Assembly: GCF_018131225.1 (NCBI RefSeq) | Contig: NZ_JAFCMM010000001.1 | Span: 620,001 to 684,000 of the forward strand | Direction: 5' to 3' | Length of the DNA: 64,000 bases | DNA from: Bradyrhizobium sp. U87765 SZCCT0048 | GTDB taxonomy: Bacteria; Pseudomonadota; Alphaproteobacteria; Rhizobiales; Xanthobacteraceae | Shown here: positions 26,320 to 35,125 of the stretch, piece by piece | How the letters are laid out: every line of letters begins with the position of its first letter | How positions within the stretch are numbered: the stretch's first letter is position 1 | Program-made: the position numbers and the translations under genes | The notes under the pieces: generated by a model | Told to the model about the DNA's origin: nothing | Seen by the model: the letters and a program-made list of their open reading frames with translations, nothing else | Database searches by the model: none

Positions 26320-27600
26320 ATGCAGCGAAGTTCCAATCTCCGGCGCATTGTCGTCACCGGCCTGGGAGCGGTGTCCCCGCTCGGCTGCGGCGTGGAGGCG
26401 TCGTGGACGCGCCTCCTCGCCGGCCGCTCGGGCCTGCGGGCAGCATCCGAGGAGCTCGCCGCCGACCTCAACGCCAAGGTGGTCGGCAGCGTACCCGATC
26501 TCGCCGACGATCCGGAGGCCGGTTTCGATCCCGACCGCGCCGTGCCGCGCAAGGACCAGCGCAAGATGGACCGCTTCATCCAGTTCGCGATGCTGGCGGC
26601 GGACGAAGCGATCGCCCAGGCGAAGTGGGCGCCGGACGACGTGCGCGGCCGCGAGCGCACCGCCACCATCATCGCATCCGGCGTCGGCGGCTTTCCCGCG
26701 ATCGTCGATGCGGTGCGCACCGCGGACACCCGCGGCGTGCGCCGCCTCTCCCCGTTCACCGTGCCCGCCTTCCTGGTCAATCTCGCCGCCGGCCAGGTTT
26801 CGATCAGGCATCGCTTCCAGGGCCCGCTCGGCGCGCCGGTGACGGCTTGCGCCGCCGGCGTGCAGGCGATCGGCGACGGCGCGCGGATGATCCTCGCCGG
26901 CGAAGCCGACGTCGCCGTCTGCGGCGGCGCGGAAGCCTGCATCGACCGTGTCAGCCTCGGCGGCTTCGCGGCCGCACGGGCACTGTCGACGGGCTTCAAC
27001 GACACGCCGGCGCGCGCGTCGCGGCCGTTCGACCGCGATCGCGACGGCTTCGTGATGGGCGAAGGCGCCGGCGTGCTGGTGATCGAGACCCTCGACCATG
27101 CGCTGGCACGCAACGCCACGCCGATCGCCGAGCTGGTCGGCTATGGCACCACCGCCGACGCCTATCACATGACCGCGGGCCCGGAGGACGGCTCGGGCGC
27201 GCGGCGCGCGATGGAGATCGCGCTGCGCCAGGCGGCGATCTCGCCGATCGACGTCCAGCATCTCAACGCCCACGCCACCTCGACCCCGGTCGGCGACCTC
27301 GGCGAGATCGCCGCGATCAAGGCGCTATTCGGCACCGACGGCAAGGTGGCGGTGGCCTCCACCAAGTCGGCGACCGGACATCTGCTCGGCGCGGCCGGCG
27401 GACTCGAGGCGGTGTTCTCCGTGCTGGCGCTGCGCGACCAGATCGCGCCGGCGACGCTCAATCTCGACAACCCCGACGAAGCCGCCGCCGGCATCGACCT
27501 CGTGCGCGGCGAAGCGCGCAAGATGCACATCGAACATGTGCTGTCGAACGGCTTCGGCTTCGGCGGCGTCAACGCCAGCGTCGTGTTCCGCGGGTTTTAG
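26320..27600 (+). CDS. fabF: Beta-ketoacyl-ACP synthase II-like protein (FabF family)
   Basis: 426 aa from ATG 26320; the frame is open back to 26233 but the first 29 codons look non-coding. Catalytic triad: Cys in VTACAAGVQAIGDGARM, His in LNAHATSTPVGDLG, His in KSATGHLLGAAGGLEAV; GFGGVNASVVF is the C-terminal glycine motif. It condenses malonyl-ACP with acyl-ACP. It is not near fabG/acpP/fabD, so it is probably a second, specialised copy rather than the housekeeping enzyme. The TetR and crotonase neighbours suggest a dedicated lipid or acyl pathway. Confidence 0.85.
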   Translation: MQRSSNLRRIVVTGLGAVSPLGCGVEASWTRLLAGRSGLRAASEELAADLNAKVVGSVPDLADDPEAGFDPDRAVPRKDQRKMDRFIQFAMLAADEAIAQAKWAPDDVRGRERTATIIASGVGGFPAIVDAVRTADTRGVRRLSPFTVPAFLVNLAAGQVSIRHRFQGPLGAPVTACAAGVQAIGDGARMILAGEADVAVCGGAEACIDRVSLGGFAAARALSTGFNDTPARASRPFDRDRDGFVMGEGAGVLVIETLDHALARNATPIAELVGYGTTADAYHMTAGPEDGSGARRAMEIALRQAAISPIDVQHLNAHATSTPVGDLGEIAAIKALFGTDGKVAVASTKSATGHLLGAAGGLEAVFSVLALRDQIAPATLNLDNPDEAAAGIDLVRGEARKMHIEHVLSNGFGFGGVNASVVFRGF

Positions 27601-27650
27601 GCGCCCGTCCGGCAACCGGGGAGAACCATACCCGCCTACACCCCAACGTT

Positions 27651-27690
27651 GTCGTGGCCGGGCTCGTCCCGGCCACCTCGCTCAGGGACG
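27651..27690. repeat. REP-like palindromic element, type A (short)
   Basis: GTCGTGGCCGGGCTCGTCCC followed by GGCCAC, a compact hairpin related to the elements at 15371, 19309 and 28149, here 50 bases after the fabF stop. Confidence 0.65.
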
Positions 27691-27757
27691 GAATGCCTAT
27701 CCTGCCCCTGTTGACAGGCGATGCCACGCAGCAGGCGCGAAAGGCCCATCAGTGGCT

Positions 27758-28051
27758 TTATTGCGTGATCTCATCATAGAGGTCGCGCCACGTCGCATTG
27801 GCTTGGGTGATCAGGCGCGCCTTGTATGCGCGCGGCCAATGCTTGATATTCTTCTCGCGCTGGATCGCGTCGTGGATCGCCGAGAACGTCTCGAAATAAA
27901 CCAGCGTCTTGATGTTATAGGTCCGGGTGTGCCCCGCGACGCTTCCTTCACGGTGCTCGTACACACGGCGGACGAGATCATTGGTGACGCCGACGTAGAG
28001 CGCACCTCCCGGACGGCTGGCGAGGATGTAAACATAGTAGGCCATCGCCAT
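27758..28051 (-). CDS. GIY-YIG nuclease superfamily protein
   Basis: 97 aa, single domain. YYVYILASRPGGALYVGVTN is the GIY-YIG core (YVY and YVG replace GIY and YIG), followed by the conserved Arg (LVRRVYEHR), the YNIKTLVYFE strand and the Glu of AIQREKNIKHW. These small proteins are common, variable in copy number and of unproven role, possibly DNA repair or mobile-DNA relics. It stands between two REP-like elements, facing fabF. Confidence 0.88.
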   Translation of the reverse strand: MAMAYYVYILASRPGGALYVGVTNDLVRRVYEHREGSVAGHTRTYNIKTLVYFETFSAIHDAIQREKNIKHWPRAYKARLITQANATWRDLYDEITQ

Positions 28052-28148
28052 GAATCATGACCAATCAGCCTAGCTGGAGGCAAGTCCAGGGTCGGTCCAG
28101 GCAGAATTCCAACATCATCGGGCGCGTGATTTCGCGTGTGACAGACAC

Positions 28149-28192
28149 AGTGCCCTCCTGATCGGGGTCGCCGGGACAAGCCCGGCGACGAC
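28149..28192. repeat. REP-like palindromic element, type A (inverted)
   Basis: CAGTGCCCTCCTGATCGGGG, GTCGCCGGGACAAGCCCGGC and GACGAC: the reverse orientation of the element at 19309, placed on the other side of the GIY-YIG gene. Confidence 0.65.
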
Positions 28193-28263
28193 AAGCCAAA
28201 CAGATCATGACACGCAGGTCATACGGGCAAGCTCACGCACCAAAGATGATCCGTGGCGTCGCC

Positions 28264-28674
28264 CTACCCGTAGCCGTTGGTCACCACCAGCAGCGACCAG
28301 GCGAAGTCGGTGACATGGTGCAGCGCCTGGTCGATGCCGATCAGCCACCAGAACCACTGGTGGCCTGGAGCGATCTGGAATTTCGCGACCAGGTATCCCT
28401 TGGTGCGGTCGATGATGAGGTGGACGACGAAATCGGCGATGCCGAGAAACCACAGCTTCGGCGCCAGCACCGCGAACAGCAGCGTCGCCAGCGCGCCATG
28501 GATGAGACAGTGCGCCGTCAGCGGCACCAGCCAGGCGCCGGCGCTGTCCTTGCCCTTGGCCATCCAGGTGGTCTGCAGCAGGAAGTCGCCGATGACATGC
28601 TTGACGGTCAGCAGCAGCATCCAAACGACCAGCGGGCCGACGGCCACCGTGGTCGACCATTGAGGGAGCGTCAT
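28264..28674 (-). CDS. DUF3307 domain-containing membrane protein
   Basis: 136 aa from ATG 28674. About four hydrophobic segments: VGPLVVWMLLLTVKHVIGDF, AHCLIHGALATLLFAV, LWFLGIADFVVHLIID and a C-terminal FAWSLLVVTNGYG. Conserved polar residues KHVIGDFLLQ, HCLIHG, DFVVHLIIDRTK and HHVTD match DUF3307, a small membrane family with conserved His/Asp that could bind a metal. Function unknown. It follows the DUF6537-like gene by 114 bases on the same strand. Confidence 0.82.
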   Translation of the reverse strand: MTLPQWSTTVAVGPLVVWMLLLTVKHVIGDFLLQTTWMAKGKDSAGAWLVPLTAHCLIHGALATLLFAVLAPKLWFLGIADFVVHLIIDRTKGYLVAKFQIAPGHQWFWWLIGIDQALHHVTDFAWSLLVVTNGYG

Positions 28675-28788
28675 CGTGTCTCCGTCCGCATGGCTGTTGC
28701 CCCAGGGCGCGCCGGAGCGGAGAGCGCGGACCGCGTCCCCCCGCCGGCGTCCGGCACGCCGACTTCTGCCGCCCCTATCTGCCATATC

Positions 28789-29664
28789 CTAGGCCGCATG
28801 GGCGAGCCCCGCCTTGATTCGCATGATTTCCCGGTGCACGTCCTCGCCGGACGGGTCGGCGGCCGCGATCGCCCGCAGCCGCGCAAGGCAGCCGGCGAGA
28901 TCCTCGCACGGCAGGCTACCATCGAAGGTCGGCTTGGCCAGCGTGTCGATGATCAGCGACCAGTTCACCAGCGCCCGCCGGTATGGCCGGCCGAGCCCGT
29001 GCAGCAGCATCGCCGTCTCCACCACCTCGAGGGCGGCGGCCGGCTGCTTGGTCAGCGCCCGGTCGATCATGTGCAGCCAGCGTTCGACCAGCGGCCGCTC
29101 GTGGAGATAGCGCACCGACTGCGGCCGCAGCCGCCGCAGCGACGCGACGCAGCTGGCAGCGAGCCGGCCGCGCCAGGTCCGCCCGGTCAGCGACAGCGTC
29201 ATGGCCGCGTCCGCCCCGCCGAGCCGCACATGCAGGTCGACGACGAGGCGCGCCAGCGCCACCGGAAACAGCGCCATGATCTCGCGCACCGTCGGCCGCA
29301 CCGGATCGGGCAGCGCCTCGGCGGCCAGCACCATGCCGAAATCGACCCATTCCGCATCAGGCCCGCCGGCCAGCGCGAGTTGGGCGTGCCAGACGAGATC
29401 CTGGTAGGCCATGCGCATGGCGAGCAGCCGCGCGATCTCCAGCAGCATGCGGCCATCGACGGCGCGGCGGCTGGAAAACCGGCCGAGACGGCTGAGATAG
29501 AGCCGCGCGTATTCGGCATCCTGGTAGGTGGTCAGCAGCCGCAACGCCGATGCCACCAGCGGCTTGACTTCTGCCGGCAGGTCGGCCGGCACCGGTGGGA
29601 CGCGGCGGTCGTCGTCGCCGAGACACCAGGCTGCCAGCAGGCGAAGGAAACGCGGCCATTTCAT
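28789..29664 (-). CDS. DUF6537-like helical protein
   Basis: 291 aa from ATG 29664, 17 bases after the upstream cyclic-nucleotide-binding gene, so probably cotranscribed. The segment LLTTYQDAEYARLYLSRLGR then MLLEIARLLAMRMAYQDLVW resembles the DUF6537 region attached to indolepyruvate oxidoreductase beta subunits (YQDAxYAxLYLDRL ... IARxLAxRMxYxD). No iron-sulfur or TPP domain is present, so this is a stand-alone version. Its role is unknown; coupling to a sensor of cyclic nucleotides suggests a regulatory or scaffold protein. The family call is by eye. Confidence 0.6.
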   Translation of the reverse strand: MKWPRFLRLLAAWCLGDDDRRVPPVPADLPAEVKPLVASALRLLTTYQDAEYARLYLSRLGRFSSRRAVDGRMLLEIARLLAMRMAYQDLVWHAQLALAGGPDAEWVDFGMVLAAEALPDPVRPTVREIMALFPVALARLVVDLHVRLGGADAAMTLSLTGRTWRGRLAASCVASLRRLRPQSVRYLHERPLVERWLHMIDRALTKQPAAALEVVETAMLLHGLGRPYRRALVNWSLIIDTLAKPTFDGSLPCEDLAGCLARLRAIAAADPSGEDVHREIMRIKAGLAHAA

Positions 29665-29681
29665 CGCGCGGGGACCCGTCG

Positions 29682-30347
29682 TCAGGCCTGCGCCGCGGCG
29701 ACCGGAGGCGCGATCGCCCGCTGTTCGGCGAGCTGCGCTTCCATCCGGTCGAGGTTTTCGAACAGGCGCGCGCTGACAAGGCGAAGGAAATAGAAACCGA
29801 ACGCCGGGTTCTGCACATAAAGCTCTTCGACCTGGCGGTAACTGACGCTGAGCACCACCCCGCTTTCCAGGCATTCCAGCGTCTGGGTGCGGGTGTTGGA
29901 CGGCGACAGCATACCCATTTCGCCCGTGATGATGCCGGTCGGCAGGTCGACGCCCATCTCCACGAGGCGGAAACGGCCGCTGACGATGTAGTACATCTCC
30001 TCGGCCTTCTCGTCCTTGTAGAACAGCACCTCGCCGGCCTTGCACGGCCGCTCGGTCATGAACGGCTTCAGCCAGCTCATCGACAGGTCGCTGGTGTTAA
30101 CCGACTTCTTCACGTCGCGCACCAGCTGCAGCATCTGGTGCAGCCGGTAGACGTTGAGCGGCAGCAGGATGCCGTGCAGCAGCGCGGTGGCGTAGGCGTG
30201 GGTCGGCAGCGAGTATGCGATCAGCAGCACATTGGTGAGGATGCCGAAGATGCGCAGCGGGATCATCGTGCGCATGGTGTAGGTCGCCACGACGAAGATC
30301 GACGTGAACAGGCCTATGGCATGATGGGCGGAGTCCATGGTGGCCAA
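29682..30347 (-). CDS. Membrane-anchored cyclic-nucleotide-binding domain protein
   Basis: 221 aa. Three hydrophobic segments occupy residues about 8-66 (AIGLFTSIFVVATYTMRTMI, IFGILTNVLLIAYSL, ALLHGILLPLNVYRL). A Crp/CAP-like beta roll follows at about 95-200: CKAGEVLFYKDEKAEEMYYI, then GEMGMLSP and RTQTLECLESG, where the GEM-x(n)-RTQT pair corresponds to the phosphate-binding cassette (GE...R-T/S). There is no helix-turn-helix, so it is a sensor rather than a transcription factor. Some annotations of this type say Popeye-like. A ligand such as cAMP is possible but not shown. Confidence 0.8.
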   Translation of the reverse strand: MATMDSAHHAIGLFTSIFVVATYTMRTMIPLRIFGILTNVLLIAYSLPTHAYATALLHGILLPLNVYRLHQMLQLVRDVKKSVNTSDLSMSWLKPFMTERPCKAGEVLFYKDEKAEEMYYIVSGRFRLVEMGVDLPTGIITGEMGMLSPSNTRTQTLECLESGVVLSVSYRQVEELYVQNPAFGFYFLRLVSARLFENLDRMEAQLAEQRAIAPPVAAAQA

Positions 30348-30699
30348 CCCGATGTTGGAACGCGAGAAAGCAATCCGCCGGCAGCGATGCCGGCTCGCCG
30401 CGCGAGCCCGCTCCCCTGCCGACGGCAGGCGGTATTATACCCCGTCCCATCCCCCGCCCGCCACACATCTTGCGGAACGCCGCCGTGATCACAGGCAAGC
30501 CCTCCCGCGGCAGCCGACCGGTCCGGCTGCGCCGTCCGCCGGCCGCGCCGGCCCGGCGGTCCTGCCCGGCTGCATGCCCGGGCATGATGACAGGAAGACT
30601 CAGAATCCCGACGGCTTTATTCCGGCTTTCCGGCGACCGGTCGGCTGACGGCCTGTCCGGGCCGGGTCCGGCATCGGCGCACCGGCCGGCAGCTCGCGC
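30348..30699. other. Intergenic region, no gene seen
   Basis: GC-rich, with no convincing frame. It must contain the promoter of the cyclic-nucleotide-binding gene (leftward) and the end of the acyl-CoA dehydrogenase gene; an AT-rich GGTATTATACC (30431-30441) is a near-palindrome that may belong to the promoter. Confidence 0.4.
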
Positions 30700-31860
30700 C
30701 TACTTCTGTGCCATGCCCGGCAGGATGCCCATCAGCTTGCTGATGATGGTCAGCATCACCTCGTCGGCGCCGCCGCCGATCGAGGTCAGGCGGCGGTCGC
30801 GGTAGGCGCGGCTGACCGGGGTTTCGTTCATGAAACCCATGCCGCCCCAGTACTGCAGGCAGGCGTCGGGCACGAGACGGCCGATGCGCCCGGCCTTGAG
30901 CTTGGCCATCGACGCAAGGCGCGTGACATCCTCGCCGGCGATCAGCGCTTCGGCGGCGCGGTAGACCAGCGAGCGCAACAGCTCGATCTCGGTCTGCATC
31001 TCGGCGAGCTTGAAGTGAACGGTCTGGTTGTCGAGGATGCTCTGGCCGAACGCCTTGCGGCCGCGGGTATAGTCAATGGTCTCGTTGATGGTGCGCTCGT
31101 GCGCCTTGAGGCACGCCGCGGCGGCCCACAGCCGCTCCTCCTGGAACTGGAGCATCTGGTAGGTGAAGCCACGGCCCTCCTCGCCGATGCGGTTGCGCTT
31201 GGGCACGCGGACGTCGTCGAAATGGATCTGGGCGGTGTCGGAGGCGTGCATGCCGAGCTTGTCGAGCTTGCGGGCGATGGTGACGCCCTTGCTCTTCATC
31301 GGCACGACGATCAGCGACTTGTTGCGGTGGGGCTGGCCGTCACTGGTGTTGGTCAGGAGGCAGATCCAGTCGGCCTGGGTACCGTTGGTGATCCACATCT
31401 TGCCGCCGTTGATGACATAGTCGTCGCCGTCGGAGCGCGCGGTGGTCTTGATGGAGGCGACGTCCGAGCCGGCGCCGGCTTCCGACACGCCGATGCACGC
31501 GACCATGTCGCCGGCGATCGCGGGGGCGAGAAACTCGCGGCGCAGCGCATCCGAGCCGAACCGCGCCAGCGCCGGCGTCGCCATGTCGGTCTGCACGCCG
31601 ATCGACATCGGGATGCCGCCTGCGCGGATGGTCCCGAGCTCCTCGGCCATCATCACGCCCCAGCTGATGTCGAGGCCCTGCCCGCCGTATTCCACCGGCT
31701 TGGTGAGGCCGAGGAAGCCGAGATCGCCGAGCTTCTTGAACACCTCGTGGGCGGGATAGATCCCCGCCTCCTCCCAGGCGTCGACATGCGGATTGATCTC
31801 AGTCTCGATCAGGCGGTTGAGAATCCGGCGCGCCTCGTCGTGCTCGGCAGTGAACAGCAT
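30700..31860 (-). CDS. Acyl-CoA dehydrogenase
   Basis: 386 aa from ATG 31860, preceded by AGGAGG; the frame continues upstream to 32637 but without coding character. FAD/substrate motifs: ACIGVSEAGAGSDVASIKTT, MWITNGTQADWICLL, RKAFGQSILDNQTVHFKLAE and RDRRLTSIGGGADEVMLTII. The IGGGADE end places it with the long/branched-chain group, including citronellyl-CoA-type enzymes, unlike the EGTNE enzyme encoded at 20541. It transfers electrons to ETF. No pathway partner adjoins it, so the substrate stays open. Confidence 0.9.
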   Translation of the reverse strand: MLFTAEHDEARRILNRLIETEINPHVDAWEEAGIYPAHEVFKKLGDLGFLGLTKPVEYGGQGLDISWGVMMAEELGTIRAGGIPMSIGVQTDMATPALARFGSDALRREFLAPAIAGDMVACIGVSEAGAGSDVASIKTTARSDGDDYVINGGKMWITNGTQADWICLLTNTSDGQPHRNKSLIVVPMKSKGVTIARKLDKLGMHASDTAQIHFDDVRVPKRNRIGEEGRGFTYQMLQFQEERLWAAAACLKAHERTINETIDYTRGRKAFGQSILDNQTVHFKLAEMQTEIELLRSLVYRAAEALIAGEDVTRLASMAKLKAGRIGRLVPDACLQYWGGMGFMNETPVSRAYRDRRLTSIGGGADEVMLTIISKLMGILPGMAQK

Positions 31861-32082
31861 CGGCTTTCCTCCTGCTCCGGATCGGTCCGGAGTCATATCG
31901 TTGATGCCGCGATGTTGAGCGGCGACGGGCGGCAATGCAACACGCGTGATGCGCACCCGCATTCCGCGCGCCGGAAACAGCAACGGTGACATGCTGAATC
32001 CGGCGATTGCCCATTGCTCTCGACCCGGCAATCGTGGCGCAATAGCATCAACGACAGACTGTTCCTGCGACCGGGCGCTTCC

Positions 32083-32793
32083 ATGATCGATCTGCACTAC
32101 TGGCCGACTCCCAATGGATGGAAAATCACCATCATGCTGGAGGAGTGCGGCCTGCCCTACCGCGTGGTGCCCGTGAACATCGGCCGCAGCGAGCAATTCA
32201 CGCCGGCGTTTCAGGCGCTGAGCCCCAACGGCCGGATGCCGGCCATCGTCGACCACGCGCCGCTCGGCGGCGGTCAGCCGCTGTCGATCTTCGAAAGCGG
32301 CGCCATCCTGCTGTATCTCGCCGAGAAGAGCGGACGGTTCATGCCGGCGGATGTCGGCGGACGCTACCGCGTGACCCAATGGCTGATGTGGCAGATGGGC
32401 GGGCTCGGGCCGATGCTGGGCCAGAACGGCCACTTTGCGCTCTATGCGTCGGAAAAGATCCCCTACGCCATCGAGCGCTATGGCCGCGAGGCGCGGCGGC
32501 TCTATGCGGTGCTCGACGGCGAACTCGGCCGCACCGGCGACGGCATCGCCGGCGCCTACTCCATCGCCGACATGGCGACGTTTCCCTGGATCATGACCCA
32601 TAAGGCGCAGGGCATCAGCCTCGACGACTATCCCCACATCAAGCGCTGGTACGCGCAGTTGCGCGAGCGCGAGGCGCTGCAGCGCGGGCTCGCCGTCGGC
32701 AAGGAATGGCGTGCGCCCAAGATGGACGACGAGGCCAGGCGCGTGCTGTTCGGCCAGGGCGGCGCACCACCTCAGGGCGCGCCAACGACCTGA
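32083..32793 (+). CDS. Glutathione S-transferase family protein (Nu/YfcG-like)
   Basis: 236 aa from ATG 32083. The thioredoxin-like domain starts IDLHYWPTPNGWKITIMLEE, with N11 in the position used by Nu-class GSTs, then SPNGRMPAIVDH with the cis-Pro and IFESGAILLYLAEKSGRF holding the glutathione gamma-glutamyl contact. The helical domain includes YSIADMATFPWI. Probably a disulfide-bond reductase or detoxification enzyme. It is followed on the same strand by a DsbA-fold isomerase, 109 bases away. Confidence 0.9.
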   Translation: MIDLHYWPTPNGWKITIMLEECGLPYRVVPVNIGRSEQFTPAFQALSPNGRMPAIVDHAPLGGGQPLSIFESGAILLYLAEKSGRFMPADVGGRYRVTQWLMWQMGGLGPMLGQNGHFALYASEKIPYAIERYGREARRLYAVLDGELGRTGDGIAGAYSIADMATFPWIMTHKAQGISLDDYPHIKRWYAQLREREALQRGLAVGKEWRAPKMDDEARRVLFGQGGAPPQGAPTT

Positions 32794-32902
32794 TCACAAC
32801 GAGCTGATCGCCGCGACCTGACGACGACGATCCGAAGACAACGATCTAGGACAACGATGGCCGCAAACGGCCCAACGACAAGCGACCTCAGAGGATACGC
32901 CG

Positions 32903-33511
32903 ATGGAAGTCTTCTTCGATTGCTCGAGCCCGTGGACCTATCTCGCCTTCCACAACATCCAGCCGCTGGCGGCGGAATTCAACGAGCCGATCGTGTGGCG
33001 GCCGATCCTGGTCGGCGGCATCTTCAATAGCGTCAATCCCAGCGTCTACGCCTCGCGCGAAACGCCCGTGCCGGCCAAGCAGCGCTATATGCAAAAGGAC
33101 CTCGCCGACTGGGCGCGCTCCGCGGGCCTGCGCATCAAGATGCCGCCGACGGTGTTTCCCGTGAACAGCGTCAAGGCGATGCGTGGCTGCATCTATCTGT
33201 CCGCCGAAGGCAAGCTGGTGCCGTTTGCGACCGCCGCGTTCGAGGCCTACTGGGGCGATGACAAGGACATCTCGCAGGATGCCGTGCTGGCGGAGATCTG
33301 CGACAAGATCGGCGTCGACAGCGAGGCGTTCTTCGCCGGCATCGCGACGCCGGCGGTCAAGGCCGCACTGAAGGAGAACACCGACGACGCCATCGCCCGC
33401 GGCGCGTTCGGCTCGCCGACCATCTATCTCGGCGGCACCGACATGTATTTCGGCAACGACCGCCTGCCGCTGATCCGCGAGGCGCTGCAGCGCAAGAGAG
33501 CCGCGACCTGA
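32903..33511 (+). CDS. 2-hydroxychromene-2-carboxylate isomerase family protein (DsbA fold, kappa-GST-like)
   Basis: 202 aa. MEVFFDCSSPWTYLAFHNIQ has the catalytic-type Ser (SSPW), IVWRPILVGGIFN follows, and the C-terminal FGSPTIYLGGTDMYFGNDRL is the cis-Pro and nucleotide/glutathione-binding end of NahD-type isomerases. They use glutathione to isomerise chromene carboxylates in naphthalene degradation, but many family members act on other substrates. Located between a GST and a thiolase-like gene, all on the plus strand with short gaps, suggesting one transcript. Confidence 0.9.
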   Translation: MEVFFDCSSPWTYLAFHNIQPLAAEFNEPIVWRPILVGGIFNSVNPSVYASRETPVPAKQRYMQKDLADWARSAGLRIKMPPTVFPVNSVKAMRGCIYLSAEGKLVPFATAAFEAYWGDDKDISQDAVLAEICDKIGVDSEAFFAGIATPAVKAALKENTDDAIARGAFGSPTIYLGGTDMYFGNDRLPLIREALQRKRAAT

Positions 33512-33589
33512 GCCACCGCCCGGCGCCGACCGACGGGCCGCACCGCGCCCGCCGCCACGACCTTCCCTTCTTACAGGTGACGTGCCCGC

Positions 33590-35101
33590 ATGAGCAGTGT
33601 AATTCCGGACAGCCGCATTCCCGTCATCGTCGGTATCGGCGAAGTGGTCGATCGCCCGACCGAGCCCACGCAAGGCCTCGAACCGCTCGCACTGATGGCG
33701 GTGGCACTGAAGCGCGCCGAATACGACGCCGGCGCCCATCTGCTATCCAGCATCGACAGCCTCGACGTCGTCAACTTCATCAGCTGGCGCTACCACGCGC
33801 CCGAGCAGGTGCTGTGCAAGCGGCTCGGTATCGCGCCGGCGCGCGCCGTCTATGGCCCGGTCGGCGGCGAGAGCCCGGTGCGCTACCTGCACGAGGCGGC
33901 GCTGCGCATCGCCCGTGGCGACAGCACGGTGGCGGCGATCTGCGGCGCGGAAGCCGCCAGCAGCGTCGCCCGTGCCGAAAAGGCCGGCATCGAGCTGCCG
34001 TGGACGCCCTATGCCCACGACGCACCGGCGCCGGTGCGCGGGGCGAGCTACCAGCACCCGATGTCGGTGAAGCTCGGCGTCGCCAGGCCGATGACCGCCT
34101 ATCCGTTCTACGACAACGCCTCCGCCGCCCACTGGGGCCAGACGCCGCGCGAAGCGATCGCCGAGTCCGCCGAATTGTGGGCGCGCTATGCCGACGTCGC
34201 CGCCGACAATCCCAGCGCCTGGCTGCGCCGCAAGGTCGGGCCTGCGGAGATCGCGACGCCCTCGGCCGACAACCGGCCGATCGCCTGGCCCTACACCAAG
34301 CTGATGGTCGCCAACCCCACGGTGAACCAGGGCGCGGCCCTCATCGTCACCAGCCTTGCCGCGGCGCGCGCCGCCGGCATCGCCGACAATCGCATGGTGC
34401 ATGTGTGGGGCGGCGCCTTCGCGATCGAGCCGCGCGATTTCCTCAACCGCGACCAGTACCACCGCAGCGACTGCCAGGACGCGGTGCTGGAGGCGGCAAT
34501 GGCACTCGCCGGCGGCGATGGCCGTGCCTTCGACGCGCTCGAACTCTACAGTTGCTTTCCCTGCGTGCCGAAGATGGCGCGGCGCACGCTCAGGCTCGGG
34601 GCGGATGTCGAGCCAACGGTCACCGGCGGCCTGACGTTCTTCGGTGCGCCGCTCAACGACTACATGACCCACGCCGCCTGCGCGATGGTGCGGCGGCTGC
34701 GCCGCGGCGGCACGGGGCTTCTCTACGGCCAGGGCGAATACGTCACCAAGCACCATGCGCTGGTGCTGTCGTCACGTCCCGCGCCCGCGCCGCTTCAGCA
34801 GGACACGAGCGTGCAGGCCGAAGCCGACCGCCGCCGCGGGCCGGTGCCCGCCGTCGTCACGGAGGCGACAGGCACGGGCACGGTGGAGACCTTCACGGTG
34901 ATCTACGACCGCACCGGTGCGCCGGAGCACGGCGTCGTCATCCTGCGCACGAAGGACGGCGCCCGCACGCTGGCGCGCGTGCCGGCCAGCAACACCTCAA
35001 CGATCGCGCGGCTGACCGATCTCGACCGCTCACCGATCGGACTGACCGGGACGATCACGACGGCTGAGGATGGACTGCTGGCGTGGAGAATGGACGCCTG
35101 A
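33590..35101 (+). CDS. Thiolase-like acetyl-CoA acetyltransferase family protein with extra C-terminal domain
   Basis: 503 aa. The start of the protein, IPVIVGIGEVVDRP, and SIDSLDVVNF, AICGAEAASSVARAEKAG, NPTVNQGAALIVTSLAAARA and ELYSCFPCVPKMA follow the layout of SCP-x-type thiolases. The usual nucleophilic Cys motif NxCxS is not present; the position has GPVGGESPVRYL, so thiolytic activity is doubtful. A C-terminal all-beta extension (residues about 420-503, VETFTVIYDRTGAPEHGVVI) matches the additional domain of thiolase-like protein type 1, a proposed lipid/CoA-binding element. Possibly an accessory or sterol-side-chain-type enzyme. Confidence 0.82.
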   Translation: MSSVIPDSRIPVIVGIGEVVDRPTEPTQGLEPLALMAVALKRAEYDAGAHLLSSIDSLDVVNFISWRYHAPEQVLCKRLGIAPARAVYGPVGGESPVRYLHEAALRIARGDSTVAAICGAEAASSVARAEKAGIELPWTPYAHDAPAPVRGASYQHPMSVKLGVARPMTAYPFYDNASAAHWGQTPREAIAESAELWARYADVAADNPSAWLRRKVGPAEIATPSADNRPIAWPYTKLMVANPTVNQGAALIVTSLAAARAAGIADNRMVHVWGGAFAIEPRDFLNRDQYHRSDCQDAVLEAAMALAGGDGRAFDALELYSCFPCVPKMARRTLRLGADVEPTVTGGLTFFGAPLNDYMTHAACAMVRRLRRGGTGLLYGQGEYVTKHHALVLSSRPAPAPLQQDTSVQAEADRRRGPVPAVVTEATGTGTVETFTVIYDRTGAPEHGVVILRTKDGARTLARVPASNTSTIARLTDLDRSPIGLTGTITTAEDGLLAWRMDA

Positions 35102-35125
35102 TATCGCGCGACACCCGCAACCCGG

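Noticed and set aside
28207..29793. A 528-codon plus-strand frame opposite the DUF3307 and DUF6537-like genes
   Set aside because: Composition typical of an antisense shadow (Arg/Gln/His-rich, no domains).
31861..32637. N-terminal extension of the acyl-CoA dehydrogenase frame upstream to 32637
   Set aside because: It runs antisense through the GST gene and lacks family similarity; the start at 31860 has an AGGAGG site.
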